A DNA stretch of 64,000 nucleotides, from contig CAJQUW010014281.1 of the NCBI GenBank assembly GCA_907163375.1, positions 220,429 to 284,428 on the forward strand, read 5' to 3'. Under the pieces are notes generated by a model. The model saw only the letters and a list, made by a program, of their open reading frames with translations, was not told where the DNA came from and searched no databases. Source of the DNA: Prostheceraeus crozeri (Eukaryota > Platyhelminthes > Polycladida > Euryleptidae). The translations under genes and the position numbers were made by a program. Position 1 is the first letter of the stretch. Each line of letters begins with the position of its first letter. Below, piece by piece: positions 34,711 to 46,559 of the stretch.

Positions 34711-35319
34711 ATGAAAGATGTGAAGCGCAAACCGAAATGGCAATTGGCCGAATTCGAAGCTTTGGTAGAGTCATACGAGGAGCACTATGTGACGCTCAAT
34801 TCCCCTTTTTCCAACGTCGTGACTATGGATGTGAAGAAGATCTACAATAAGATCACAGATAGAGTTAATGCAGTAGGTGCACATGGGAGATCGGTGGAAA
34901 ACATAAAGTCAAAATGGCAAAACAAAGTTTCCTGCGTAAAGAAAAAACTGACGGATGCCTATGCAGATTTGAAGAAGGCGGCCCATACAACCGGTGGGGG
35001 ACAGCTCCATGTTGACCTAAATGTCTTCGGTAATCTGACTCATCTTGAGCGACGAGTGGCCAAGATTATTCCAGAAGAATCCTGGAGAGGAATTGATGGA
35101 GCTAGACAAGATACCCTGCAGCTATCAAAGCCCCAATCCAGCAAAACTACAGAGACAATCTCAGCAGACTCATCTCAGCAGACAATCAATTCGTCCGTGA
35201 TTTCGAATGACGGAAGCGATTCCGACGTCAGCGACAGTGAGGTTGGACCGATACGGAATTTGAGAAGTGAGTCCGCCGCACCTACGAAGCGAAACACGGC
35301 TCGTTTAAAAAAAAACTAG
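34711..35319 (+). CDS. Harbinger Myb/SANT-like DNA-binding protein
   Basis: The second protein of PIF/Harbinger elements, which binds the terminal repeats and brings in the nuclease. The frame is open from 34576, but the ATG at 34711 (MKDVKRKPKW) is the likely start, because the earlier codons lie in the terminal region. A trihelix-type Myb/SANT-like domain covers residues 8-100: WQLAEFEALVESYEEHY, then NKITDRVNAVG, and VENIKSKWQN with the conserved W and K. A Ser/Thr-rich, acidic tail follows (SNDGSDSDVSDSEVGP). The last codons (ARLKKN) fall in the start of the 35300-40740 palindrome, so the natural C-terminus was probably cut; 40780-40880 holds a charged EKTKKRNKD stretch that could be the displaced tail. 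Confidence 0.8.
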   Translation: MKDVKRKPKWQLAEFEALVESYEEHYVTLNSPFSNVVTMDVKKIYNKITDRVNAVGAHGRSVENIKSKWQNKVSCVKKKLTDAYADLKKAAHTTGGGQLHVDLNVFGNLTHLERRVAKIIPEESWRGIDGARQDTLQLSKPQSSKTTETISADSSQQTINSSVISNDGSDSDVSDSEVGPIRNLRSESAAPTKRNTARLKKN

Positions 35320-36049
35320 TGCAAAAAAATTCACCATGAAATCTGTTTGCAGAATATGATTCAACATAGCCATCTATGTTATTTGAGATCAAAATCAAAA
35401 TCTTCTATCGAACCGTTTTTGAAAAATCTTCAATTTTCAAAATGGCGGCAAAATTTTGAATTTGTCAAACTTTGTGAAAATCAGAATTCCAGCCCAAATA
35501 TTCATTTAGAGGGACATCAGTCGTCTAAAAATCCTCCTACAACATGTTTCATATTTTATTTACAGCAATATACAACCACTGTATTAAATAATTGGTCAAA
35601 TATTCAAAATGGCGGACTGTAAGAGTAATTAAAAAATATAAATACATAGGAAAATATACAAAGCTTAGTATTGGTTAATTAAGCTCATGAATTTGAAAGG
35701 AAGCATTATTTTGACTAAAAATGATATTACACATGATCTTACACATGAATGAATGACTTAATTCTGACTACAGGGTGTTCTATAAAGAACACCGCAACAT
35801 TTCAGAGTCAACGAAATACATGTTTAATGCTCAATATTCAATGTTATATCGATCGTTGGTTTACTTTCATCCCAAGTACCGGTAGTTATTGGCAAACGTA
35901 TCTCAGTAACCATTGAAAGTATATCTATATATTCAAAATGCACGGTAAACATTGATATAATGTATTATTTTGTTGTCGGATATTCAATTGAAGTTGTTCA
36001 TAACAAAACCTTTTTTATTCATACCGATACACATGCTCTATGAGAATAT

Positions 36050-37500
36050 TTGCTTATTTGTCAATTAATCATTTACTGTACGTATGCCTTCATGAATTTT
36101 AAGTAATTATATTTTTCCAAATGAGCTGTATCTGCGTTTATCGAAAGAGATTGTATGAATATTGTTAATTGAAACATCATAAATATGATATTATTATTTA
36201 GAAATATTAATGTGATTAATGAATGAATGTCAAAAATAATATTATATAATATATTTAGTAGTTAGTACACAAGATATTATGTATAATAATTTATATTTAT
36301 AAAATAGATTATTATAAATAATATTATTTATGTATATATTGAATATATGGATAAGTATTATCATATATATGTATTCGAGAATATATTATTTCTGAATAAG
36401 ATTTATGAACTAGTGATATGAATATCATTTATAATATATTGATATATTTTATAAATGAATAAGTTAATATAGGGGAAGGTCATATATTGTGATATATGAG
36501 TTATGTTGAATGAATATTTTATGATTGATGTTATTGAGATATTGATATATTAGGAATTAATTTAATATAGAATTATATAATAAATGCGTGGATATATGAT
36601 AAATATCATATATATATAAAATATATATATATCATGATGCTTATAATGAGATAAGATAAATATAGTGATTATTAATTTATATTAAATATATGTATATATT
36701 AGGGGCATGATATTTGAAGATATATAATAATTAAAACATGAATTAGGTGTATAAAAAAACGAATAGATTTTTGAGACTATTATATGTATGATATATTATA
36801 TTATAATAATGATGTTATGTAATTATAGAATAGATTAAAGATATTATTATAAATAATGTAAATTAAATTATATATATGTATAATTGAGAAATCATTAGGA
36901 TATATATTATATAATATAATAAGTAATGTTGATTATATTTAATATTGATACGATTTGATAAGAAAATTGGATTATCATTATATAAATTTAAGTATGAATA
37001 AAGAATGTAGGTAAATTATAATGAAATATGTTTTAATATTAAATTAAGAGATATGATTAATAAATAATAATATGTGAATAAAATATAAATATAGAATGAT
37101 TAGTAATAGAATGATTGTAAGAAAGGTAGTTAAAAAAATAAATAGTATAATGATAATTATATATGGATATTTTTAATTTATCTGATTAAAAATTTTTTTG
37201 AAAATAAATATATTATTATGAATATATTGTATGAAATATTACTGATTCTTTATTTTAAAAATTGATTAAACTATATATATTATGTAAACACGAAATAGGG
37301 AATTGTGATAATAATATTTAATGAATGGATATGGAATATGATTTTTGTAATGTAATTTTCTATGAATAATATTAGAATAGGTATAATTAATATAATATGT
37401 TTTATATATATGTATATGATAATATATGTAGAAAATATATAAGTAATGATATATTAATATTGATGGATACTGATATGATTGAATTGAATTATGTTATGAA
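36050..37500. repeat. Extremely AT-rich core with TA-rich simple sequence
   Basis: About 1.45 kb composed almost only of A and T with scattered G (many ATATAT, AATATTA and TATTATA words) and strikingly few C residues on this strand. No frames survive. Base composition changes sharply at both ends (C returns at about 37510). It could be a scaffold-attachment-like or replication-prone stretch; that is inference only. Confidence 0.7.
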
Positions 37501-40134
37501 GCATAGATATAGAACTCTCTGTGCCTCCACTGGCTTTATCATCACAACCTAACACAATATACATTGCTCGAATAGACGCACATACCATAGATATGCGAGA
37601 TAGATCTTGTTACAGTTTCATATCGTTGGGTAAGTTGGCATGCATTATTTCACGACTGATTCCAGTTGAAGATATACGTTTTGAATTCAAGACGACAGTG
37701 TGCATAGACATATCAGATTCAAGTCTGACGTCATTCGATATTGAAGGCATTGATTGTCGAATTTAATCACACATTGGATGAGTGCGAATATTTCATAAAT
37801 ATACTATCTTCAGTCACATTGATTACATTCACGCACTGGCACTTTTCATTATTACATAAGAAACACTGGTTCCCGTCTTCATGAAGATGTCGTAAAGGTT
37901 GATGTGCTCATATGTTTCAAGACGGCGAAAGAAATGAGGCAAATTACACTCGATCAGCGAGATTATCAATGAGAAGCACGTTATAAGTGGTTATGATTTG
38001 GGGGACCGAAAGACTGCCATCTTCATTGTGTAGGGTATTGTCGTATTTTAGTATAATAATGCAATACTCGAGAAAGGACACCATTCGACACTGCCACGAT
38101 ACGTTTGACTATTCTTCACTTCGGACCTCGTACCTCCAGCTCACGAGTTGCAAGCACGTGTTGTCAGTTTGTACTATTTGTAAAATTGCGTGGAAAATAT
38201 TTGATTACCCTACAAACAGAAAAAGTCGACGCGTCGCCTTCTTATATGAAGTTGTGAGTAATGAGATTTCCCAAAGCGATGAATAGTATGTTCGCTTTGA
38301 GTCAAGTTCACAGAGGTAAGCCACATCACTGTACAACTAACTACGGGCATAGAAAATGTTTCAAAATTCACATCAACTTCCCTTAACCTGTAAGTGAAAA
38401 AGTTGATTCTTCTCTTATGAAAGATTTTACAGTCAAACAGCAGTCACAAATCATTTTGCGTTAGCACCACCACAGTACACCTCTTCCTTTTAGTATCCGT
38501 CACGATGCATAACATGAACCTATTGCTTCAATAATTATATCGCAGAACAAATGTTCCTCAATGCAAGATGCATTTAATTCATCAACCAATTCAAATCTTA
38601 AACTTGCTGCAGATCTGAGGACTGTTGTCAAAAAATCGAATATATTTGAAACAAAATCTATAGACCGAAACTATCAGCACATTAAATCGCTCTATTGATG
38701 ACTATTTCGCAAGTTGAACATTGGAGTTCTCTAGAACGGAAAACTAGGTATAAATTCATTTCTTTCCCAGGTACATTAGGATATATTGCAAGGATCTTGA
38801 TGGCTTGAATTGCCTATATTGTAGAGGTCAAGAAGTATGATGCTTCAGAGATTTTACGAATGTAAATTATGTCTATGATGGCGGAGGTGAATTTCTAAAA
38901 CTGCGTTTTTTGAGCATTATCACAGAATAGCGTGGGATAGAGCCAACAACAAAATTCACGAGTTTCTTTAACTTGATGGAATTGCAGCTAATACCTGGAA
39001 AGACAGTGGTTAAAACGCTTTTCATACTTGCAATGTAAAACATGTGGCCCGATAATTATGTTCAACAGATTCTGAAATTGTGGCACAAAAGTTCAATTGA
39101 TAGCGCGAAAATTCTCATTCTGTCTACACCTAAAATTAGTTCATATCTGCTGACTTAAAAGTTTGCAATACATTCTTTAAGGTCTCATGTCGCACGCCGT
39201 ACCCAACCATCCATGTACGTGTGTGATGTACAATAAAACATTGATTAGATGAGAGGGAGAAACTCCGACTTTAGTGGGACATATAACTGATAAATTCTGG
39301 CGCGTGGTTTGAAGCAGGTGGGCAGAAAAGAAATGCCAAATTTGTACGGCAATATAATACATTTTGCCAATTTTGAGAGTGAGAACCTAGCGAAATGTGT
39401 GATGGATTGTCCTGCCATTCTAGCCGAACTGCACACTTCTTGTAGGACCCGTTAACCCATTTTTAAAGCCTTTAAGAAAGAGTTCCACTCTATGCTCAAT
39501 TGAATGGGGCGCAGTATTCTATGGTAGCTAAGGAGGCGTTACATGGCCGGCTTTTTTAAAAACGGCAATGCAGAGCCGTCGATTATTAAGAGTACTGATA
39601 TCTTCTTGTCTATTTGCCATTGTTCGCATGTAAAGTAGTCGAATGTTTTGCTGGCTTTGAAAGTGGTCGTTGAACCTCATGCTACGGTCGGCACTTGTCT
39701 TCAGACTTTGAGCAAACATATCGCGTACATTGGGGTTTTGTTTGTCGACGTGTTCAGAGACTTCGATTTTATGACTTGCATATACGAACAAACACCTAAA
39801 AATCTCATGCAGTCTTTTATCACATAGTCTACTTGCTGCAAACACAGAATGGAGGAGCCTGTGCTCGCTGGAGGTGAAAGGCAGGAGAATCTGTTTCGAT
39901 TCCGGACTTTCGCGTTACATGGCAAAGATACCAAGTTCCTAATCGAACAAATCCTGAATATGAAAAGATGTTTGCTTCAAGGCCGTACCAGAACTTATAA
40001 CGTTCAGCATCTTTGAGAAAGTTTCAAATAGGCCGTGAATATTGAATATCTTCTGAATATATCGAAATGTTTTCTTAATTTGTCTCAATTTTCAAATATT
40101 CGCCATTGTGTATATCGCGCAAAAGGGGACTACC
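37501..40134. other. Interior of the palindromic insert, no gene recognised
   Basis: Ordinary base composition with several short frames (37521-37766 plus, 37987-38286 plus, 39528-39845 minus), none matching a family by eye. A TTAACCCATTTTTAAAGCC word at 39452 resembles the piggyBac-type end at 62243. Confidence 0.4.
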
Positions 40135-41124
40135 GGGTTCTTTGGGATTGCAAGTAAACCAACGATCGATATAACATTGAATTATTGAGCATTAAAAATG
40201 TATTTCGTCGACTCGGTAAATGTGCGGTGTTCTTTATAGAACACCCTGTATCAGAATTAAGTCATTCATTCGTGTGTAAGATAATGTTTATTATCAATTT
40301 GGTCAAATAAGGCTCCTTTCAATTATGAGACTTAATTAACCAATACTAAGCTTTGTATATTTCCTATGTATTTATATTTTTTAATTACTCTTACAGTCCG
40401 CCATTCTGAAATATTTGACCAATTATTTAATACAACTGGTTGTATATTGCTGTAATAAAATATGAAAAAAGTTGTAGGAGGATTTTTAGACGACTGATGT
40501 CCCCTCTAAATGACTATTTGGGCTGGAATTCTGAGCTTTTCACGAAGATTGACAAATTCAAATTTTTTGCCGCCATTTTGAAAATGGTGAAGATTTTTCA
40601 TAAAACGGTTCGATGAAGATTTTGATTTTTTTGATCTCAAATAATCATATGATGGGTATGTTGAATCATAGTTCTCATCAAATTAGATTTATGTGAAGGT
40701 TTTTTGCATAGTTTTTTTTTTAAAACGAACTCGTGGCGAATGGACATTAATAGACAAACCCTTTCCATAAAGAGCTGCTGGCAATTGAGAAGACAAAAAA
40801 AAGAAACAAGGACTCAACATAGAAACGATGCGCCTGGCGACCAGAGTAAGCAAACTAGATGGTGATCGAGCGAGATGCAGCTATCTTGTGAAAAAGGCCG
40901 CTACTACTACAGCAACAGGATGCAGTGCTTCAACTCAGACTTCGTCCTCCATTCACCTCCTTGTTCATGGAATATCTAAACGATAGTTAACTTTTTGCTG
41001 GTTGTCATATTTCTTTTCTTCTCTTGTTTGAGCTAATACAGTGTATATTATGGAAATAAGAAAATTTGTTCTTGTCTCGAAGCAGTTTAATGACGCCGTG
41101 TATCTAAATTATCTACATACGGGA

Positions 41125-41446
41125 GTAGTAATCCGATGGTAAATTCAAAGCGCAAAATGCGGGGCAATGAGTCATCATGCTGACTCAGCCCCCCCCCTCT
41201 CGTAGAGAGGAAGGAAGTGGCCAAGGAAGTCCCACATTCCTATCACTTTCCTTCCCATCCCTTGCCTCACAGTTCCTCCTTCCTTCAGTTCCAGAGGGGG
41301 GGACTGTTTCTTACTCTCGGAACCCATTCCTCCCAACACATCCTTGGCCAACTTCCTTTCCTCTCTCCAGAGGGGGGGGCTGAGTCAGCATCGATTACTC
41401 ATTGCTCTCATTTTGCGCTTGAATTTGCCACTGGATTACTACTTAC
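41125..41446. mobile_element. Hairpin element, 322 bp
   Basis: A near-perfect inverted repeat: AGTAATCCGATGGTAAATTC and the following CGCAAAATG at the left, and the complement ending at 41446 on the right, with GCTGACTCAGCCCCCCCC and GGGGGGGCTGAGTCAGC inside. No coding. The same terminal words begin a much larger repeat block at 57965, so this is a miniature derivative or relative of that family. Confidence 0.7.
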
Positions 41447-41872
41447 GGGTGATATAACAAAGTTGGGCCACATAATTCATTACAGGATTCTTATTTACTT
41501 GGTGGACGGTACTCACTTCAAATGATAAACTATACAATGTCATACATAAACCCTTTTCGTCATATTTAGGACATTCTGTACATCATTATTTAAGATAACC
41601 GAAAATAGAATTTTGCAATTCAAAGTTGCCAGTGCTAATTCCGAATTATATCATCACTAAAAAATAATAATGTATGCAGTAAATAGTTTATTCTAACCCA
41701 AATATATGTACATGGCAATATGGTACAAAATATATCAGTAACCAAAATGCATAATCAATGATAGGTTGAAACTGTAGTCACATTAGCCTCATGTTCTCAA
41801 TGAGATTTGAACGAAATTCCATCCCGCTTGAATTTTGTAAATCGCCTGCATACACATCAACCATTCCATCTT

Positions 41873-42832
41873 CTAGAAATTCCCATCAACGCTTTTATCG
41901 AGTCTTTGGTTGTATTGAATTGCAATGTTGTGCAGAACAACACAAGCGTTGATAACCAAAGTAGCATTTTCTTCGGATTCAATAAAACCCCGTGAGCAAA
42001 CAACGGATCTTTGCTTGAGTAGGCCGTTGCATCTCTCGATTGTGATGCGCGTTTTCACATGTCGATTATGATAAATCGCCTCCTTATCTGTGTTGACAGT
42101 TTCCAAGGAGTCATCAGCCATTTCTTGCAAGGATAGCCAGCATCTCCCAAAAGCCATTCATCAGGATTCTGACTTTCAAAGTGCTGCCCCAGGCTAGATG
42201 CTGATAGAATGCAGGAATCATGCATCCGCCAGCAAACCTTGCGACGCAGTTGAATATTTTCAAATTTGGTCCACAAACGAGCATCACATTTACACTGTGG
42301 TACAATTTCCTGTTTACGAATATATGTTCATTTTGACATGGCGTCTTGATCCGAACATGTGTTCCATCAATCACACCGATAATTCGCGGGAAATTGTGCA
42401 TTTCATAGAATGCTCTTTTGATGGAAGTATGTCATCAAAGGAAACGTATTTGTCCATGTTTCTGCTCAAGATGCTTGCCACTCGGATGATGCACCTGAAT
42501 GCAGAAGCTTTTGAAACAAGCGTGGAATCTCCAACCAAAGACAGAAGGCCACCCTGAGCAAAGTATCGCAGTGCGGTGCAGACTTGGATTGAAACAGATA
42601 AACTGCAGTTTCTGTTGGTTGTCCTTTTCAACTCTTTTCGAAAATTTCTTTGCACAGGTCCATTACCATCTCCTTGGTAAATCGATGTCTCTCGAAGAAC
42701 AGTGTCTTCTTCATAGAATCTAAAGGATCAAAGCGATCACGAAAAATTCGAGGTCTCGGAAGACGACGACGATGCTCTTCTTCTAGGAACAAACGCAGCA
42801 TTATGCTTAATGGCGGTTTACGAGAGTTCTAA
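41873..42832 (-). pseudogene. Harbinger DDE nuclease (HARBI1-like), broken
   Basis: A DDE_Tnp_4 transposase of the PIF/Harbinger superfamily. On the minus strand, in order: RIFRDRFDPLDSM near 42745; TALRYFAQGGLLSLVGDSTL near 42560; PRIIGVIDGTHVRIK (first catalytic Asp in IDGTH) near 42385; DEWLLGDAGYPCKKWL (second Asp in GDAGYP) near 42155; and RITIERCNGLLKQR (catalytic Glu) near 42045. The whole DDE triad is present, but the blocks fall in different frames, so at least three frame changes have killed it. Related host genes (HARBI1) show the same motif order. Confidence 0.88.
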
Positions 42833-43051
42833 GGCTGTATCAACATTAAGCAGCTCTATTTAAAGACTTTTCGGTAAATAGTGTTTTATGAAACAATGTT
42901 CATTGCTCTGTTAATAGCCTCTATTATGATCCAATTTAATAGAGTTACGAGAAACAGCGGTTTCACTAATAACCTCTATCAAAATAAGTAGAGCTTTATG
43001 AAACGACCCCCTGGTTTCCTATACATTCTTTCATATATCGCTTCACACCAG

Positions 43052-43470
43052 GTCGCATCCGTACTCGGAGATAATTTGGCATTGAGGAAACCAACAAGTC
43101 AAAGTTCAACAAGCGGATCTTACACTTCTGACTTGGCAGTAGATGGAATTGCTAGTAGCCGCTCCTGTTTCACAGACACGTCATGGAGATGATCCTCACT
43201 ATTGGAGTGTTGATCTGGGAGCACAATATCATGTACAGGAAGTCAGGATAATGGGCATATTTCCTCTCCGGCACACAAAGGTATATTTAAGCACAGTGAG
43301 GCAAGCTACTTAGTCAAACAGGTTGAAAAATCAATATCTATGCGGAGAAGTTGTTGAACCGGTTCATAAAGTTTCTTTAAAATGCAACAACAATCGAGGC
43401 AGATATGTGATCATTTTGAAGAACGATCCATTTGATCTGAATTTGGGTGAAGTTCAGGTGATTAAAGGAG
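43052..43470 (+). pseudogene. F5/8 type C (fucolectin-like) domain exon, damaged
   Basis: The stretch lies between a splice acceptor (TTCACACCAG, ending 43051) and a donor (GTAAGT at 43471). Its frame has NLALRKPTSQSSTSG, LAVDG, then after a one-base frame change DDPHYWSVDLGAQYHVQEVR, and, past an in-frame stop near 43311, NQYLCG, CNNNRGRYVIILKN and LGEVQVIKG. This is the sequence order of the fucolectin-type F5/8C carbohydrate-binding fold, nearly one whole domain. Such lectins are secreted and bind fucose. One frame change and one stop suggest a pseudogene, though errors in the assembly could mimic this. It begins 40 bp from the Harbinger right end; the upstream exons, signal peptide included, are not seen. 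Confidence 0.75.
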
Positions 43471-43476
43471 GTAAGT

Positions 43477-44050
43477 AATGAAAATAATCCATTAATATTA
43501 AATGCAGTAAAATAAACGGCTTCCGCTAGGGTTCACAGTCCCTGGACAGCCAGGAATTGCTACCCCTCAGCTACACTGATTGTCAATTTCGTAGAAGGCG
43601 GTTTCGAACTTTTGAAGTTGGAATACGTAGTCGGAGTCCCATCAATCCCTCGAGTCGTAGTCCCATTTGACTCGCTGGCCTAGATCACAACTCAGCATAA
43701 ATGAATGATAGAGAGGGAAGCTCTCATCATATAAATAGCTCGATGCCAAAAATAGACGGCTGAACATTGTTTGGGCATCTCCACGTAAGCATTAACCTCG
43801 ACGTTGAAAATTTGCATCGAGACTTCGATGACTTTGCTCATCACTTTTATCGACCAATGCCCGAAATCATCACAAGTTGATAATGAAAGGAATCTGCAAG
43901 GACCCTATTTGAAATGAGGGGAAATTCTGTTGTCATGATATTTGTTGGCCTACAATGGTAAAAAATAACTTCTTTTTATTCACATTTGGAATATGAACAT
44001 TTACTATCCATCTTAGGATCTTTTTGTTTTACACAGAAGCATGTATAATG
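43477..44050. other. Probable intron after the F5/8C exon
   Basis: No coding. Contains CGGAGTCCCATCAA and related words near 43630-43670 that recall the hAT-type GGAGTC ends at 29051. Confidence 0.4.
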
Positions 44051-44057
44051 TTTTCAG

Positions 44058-44209
44058 GTGTTGAAGTTATTATGTTGCATATCTGTTTTGTTATTATTTT
44101 GTTATCTGAAAATAGTGATCAAGGCGCGAGTGTCCGTTACGCTGAAAATACGTCCAGTTTATCTGTAGGGGTAGCAAATGCACTTAGAAAGTTGATACCT
44201 CGGCCATAA
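44058..44209 (+). CDS. Possible following exon with a hydrophobic stretch
   Basis: A splice acceptor TTTTCAG ends at 44057 and its phase fits the donor at 43471, giving GVEVIMLHICFVIILLSEN. The hydrophobic run of about 15 residues could be a membrane segment. The frame stops at 44209. No domain; weak support. Confidence 0.25.
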
Positions 44210-44379
44210 AGTAAGTTATAATCGTGTGATGCAGTCGATTCTCTGAATGACTGATTTAATGAATTCCATTGATCCACTTTTAGGCAACAATGCTTTTCCT
44301 CAAAAGTTTTTATCATCTAGTATTTTGAAAGGGCATGTGTGATCTTGGACAGTCTCACAGTGATGCTGAACAAGATTAT

Positions 44380-44865
44380 CTGAAATTGATTGGTCAAGCG
44401 TTTACTCGCGTTCTAATGTGAACGAATGTGTATCAGCATTTTACCATCTTTTTTGAGATATATAAAGCACATTTATTGTGGTCGTTCCTCCAAAAGCGTT
44501 TGGTCAATCGTGGATGAAATCCGTGGTGAGAATGACATGAATATCAACACCCAAATAACTTCACTTTTTCTAGTGAATATGACGCAGCTGAAGAGATCAA
44601 CAAACACTTCAATGAATTTTTGTGCGAAAATAGCATCTGTGATCCTCAGACATTGACATTTGCAGCGACAGAGAGAGAGTTTTTTATTTTCTACAAAAGT
44701 TGTTTGTCGGGGAGAAAGCAACGGGTGAAGCTTGACTCGACAGACAGTTCCTTCAGCGGTGTTCCCCAAGGATCCATTTTGGGTCTTCATTTATTCGCAA
44801 TGTATCATTCCTGTCGCCCCGATACCACTGCTATTAAGTACGCCGACGATGCAGCACTAGTCGTA
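44380..44865 (+). pseudogene. LINE fragment on the plus strand, first part
   Basis: Frames show a linker (KSVWSIVDEIRGENDM, then a shift and EINKHFNEF) and, after an internal deletion, reverse transcriptase blocks: CLSGRKQRVKLD, FSGVPQGSILG and the catalytic KYADDAALVV ending near 44865. A second LINE has inserted immediately after ADDAALVV; the thumb resumes at 46560. It belongs to the CR1/jockey group. Confidence 0.75.
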
Positions 44866-44869
44866 GAAG

Positions 44870-46235
44870 TAGAAGTAGAAGTAAAGTGTTTATATTTGAA
44901 ATAATGAAAATCGAGAGTTACAATCATGAGAACAATAAGACAAATAATAGTGTACAAAATAATTCATTCAAAACCATGCAAAATTACAAATTTATCAACT
45001 TTACATGTACGATTTGTTGTCAACACTAAACACGAATATCATAATGATGTCGAAGAATTCATTAAAACACAGGACCATGGGAAAAATGAGTGAAGTCTTC
45101 TTGAAATGCTGATCGGTGGTAAACATAGCTTATTAGTTCTTGGCATACGCACAGGCATAAATTCATGTAAAGGATGGAATACATATGTCTCACATCTACT
45201 AAGGAGATTACATGCACGTTTTTAAAGCAATGACAAAACAGATGGAAAGAAACAACATCCACAATACTTACCACAAATTATTCTATGTGCTCTTTTGTGA
45301 AATAATTCAAGTTTCTGCTCTGATGTGCCAACCCAGCTGGCACAATAAGAACAGGAGGAAGTGTAAACACATTCAATTTACGAGAATTAAGTTATGGGAA
45401 GCCATACAAAAACAGGCGCAGCATACAACAAAATTGAAAAAATGATGGAATTATAAACCATACGTAAATTATCACAAGAGAGGTATGGTTTCAAGACACG
45501 AATAACATAGAGCCTTTATGACGCAAGCTTCAGAATTCTCTCTATATGCGAAGACCAATCCAAGCCGTCGTTCCACGTAACACCAAGGATCTTTATTGCT
45601 TTGGTTAGACTAATATTATCGTAGGCAAGCTCAGCCGAAGTACAGTTACCTTTCTTGGAAATCAGCTGCTGAGACTTCTTCAGATTCAAAGACATCTTGT
45701 TCATATCCATCCAACTTTCAATATAGTGCAGATTATTAGGCAAATCACTATCTTTGAATATCGGCTCTATTAAAGTCATATCATCAGCATATATCACTAC
45801 AACTGCATCGGAGTTAACATTCAAGGAGCCACGAACGAAGCAAATAATACTGTCCAAGCACCTAACCCTGGGGCAGACCAGATGGCACAATAACAGGAGA
45901 AGTGTAAACACCATTCAACTTTATTCTTTGAGAACGAGAAGTTAAGTAACTCTTTATCCAAAGGATAAAACCACCATTCAATCCAGCACTTTTAAGGCAA
46001 TGGATCATCAGACTTGGCAAAACTCTGTCAAAAGCTTTCAATAGATCTAAGCATGTCATTCGAACAGCTTTGACATTAGATTTATCCAGGCACTCTGTTA
46101 TATAGTCATGCATACGAACAAGTGCAGCATCAGTGGACCCATACTTCCTAAAGGCAAATTGATGAGAACCGTACAATTCATTAATGCTTGACATCATTCG
46201 AACTGTAAATCAAATTGTTCTTCGAATGCAAATTT
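44870..46235 (-). pseudogene. LINE fragment on the minus strand, inserted in another LINE
   Basis: The 3' end lies at the left, where the minus strand ends in repeated ACTTCT units (44865-44885), a microsatellite tail of the CR1 type. Reading from 46197 down: GSHQFAFRKYGSTDAALVRM, CLDLLKAFDRVLPS (first catalytic Asp), VPSGLPQG; a frame change near 45880; then VVVIYADDMTLIEP (catalytic YADD), SLNLKKSQQL and KILGVTWNDGLDW. The thumb is cut short after LKLAS at 45516. The 5' part is missing. Confidence 0.8.
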
Positions 46236-46538
46236 TGTTCAGCGAAACCCCAGAGCTAATCGTTCCCAGCCTATGACTTTAGGCAGCATAAGTGCGTTTT
46301 CCTAGTAGTGACCTCATTCTGACATCATTTTTAGTGACGTTTTCTGTGAAGTTCCAAGAAAACGTCACCTTGTGAAATCTTTTAGTGACGTCAGACTCTC
46401 TTCACTATATAAACCATAGGCGCATTCATTCGGGAACACTTGTAAGGCTCCGGCTGTCTCGCGCGTTGTCAATTGCCGTAATTCAATAAAGGTATCAGCG
46501 TATAAAATTTTCTTTGATGACTTGTTTGTTTGTGTACA
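46236..46538 (+). mobile_element. Possible solo LTR (fossil)
   Basis: A block of about 300 bp starts with TGTTC and ends with TGTACA. It holds TGACGTCA-like words, a TATA box (CTATATAAAC at 46405) and AATAAA at 46484 followed by a GT-rich stretch, the layout of an LTR promoter and polyadenylation unit. No internal genes and no clear flanking duplication are seen. It lies between the two LINE remnants. Confidence 0.4.
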
Positions 46539-46559
46539 GTAAACGAGCAAATATCACAT

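Larger units (their letters stand above)
35300..40740. repeat. 5.4 kb palindromic insert in the Harbinger element
   Basis: TCGTTTAAAAAAAAACTA at about 35304 returns inverted as a TAGTTTTTTTTTTAAAACGA run at about 40710-40733. The two arms match inward for about 600 bp to about 35900 and 40135, including a TACAGGGTGTTCTATAAAGA word at 35771 that recurs inverted at about 40233-40252. The 4.2 kb interior is not mirrored. TACAGGGTG-type ends suggest a Tc1/mariner-like element within a longer foldback. No transposase was recognised. Confidence 0.75.
34383..43010. mobile_element. PIF/Harbinger element with both genes
   Basis: The terminal inverted repeats read GGGCTCGTTTCATAAAGC at 34383 and, inverted, GGGGTCGTTTCATAAAGC ending at 43010. 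A 3-bp duplication CTG (34380-34382 and 43011-43013) flanks it, as expected for Harbinger. Further AGAGGTTAAATAGAG-type words recur near both ends. It holds a Myb/SANT-like gene (plus strand, left) and a DDE nuclease gene (minus strand, right), the standard pair of this superfamily, in convergent order. The normal 3-4 kb length is inflated by a 5.4 kb palindrome and a hairpin element. Confidence 0.92.

Noticed and set aside
36050-37500. Inserted mitochondrial DNA as the source of the AT core
   Set aside because: No mitochondrial gene, rRNA or tRNA pattern could be recognised in it.
41177-41525. Pro/Ser-rich frames at 41.2-41.5 kb
   Set aside because: They translate C-rich inverted repeats of the hairpin element and have no independent support.
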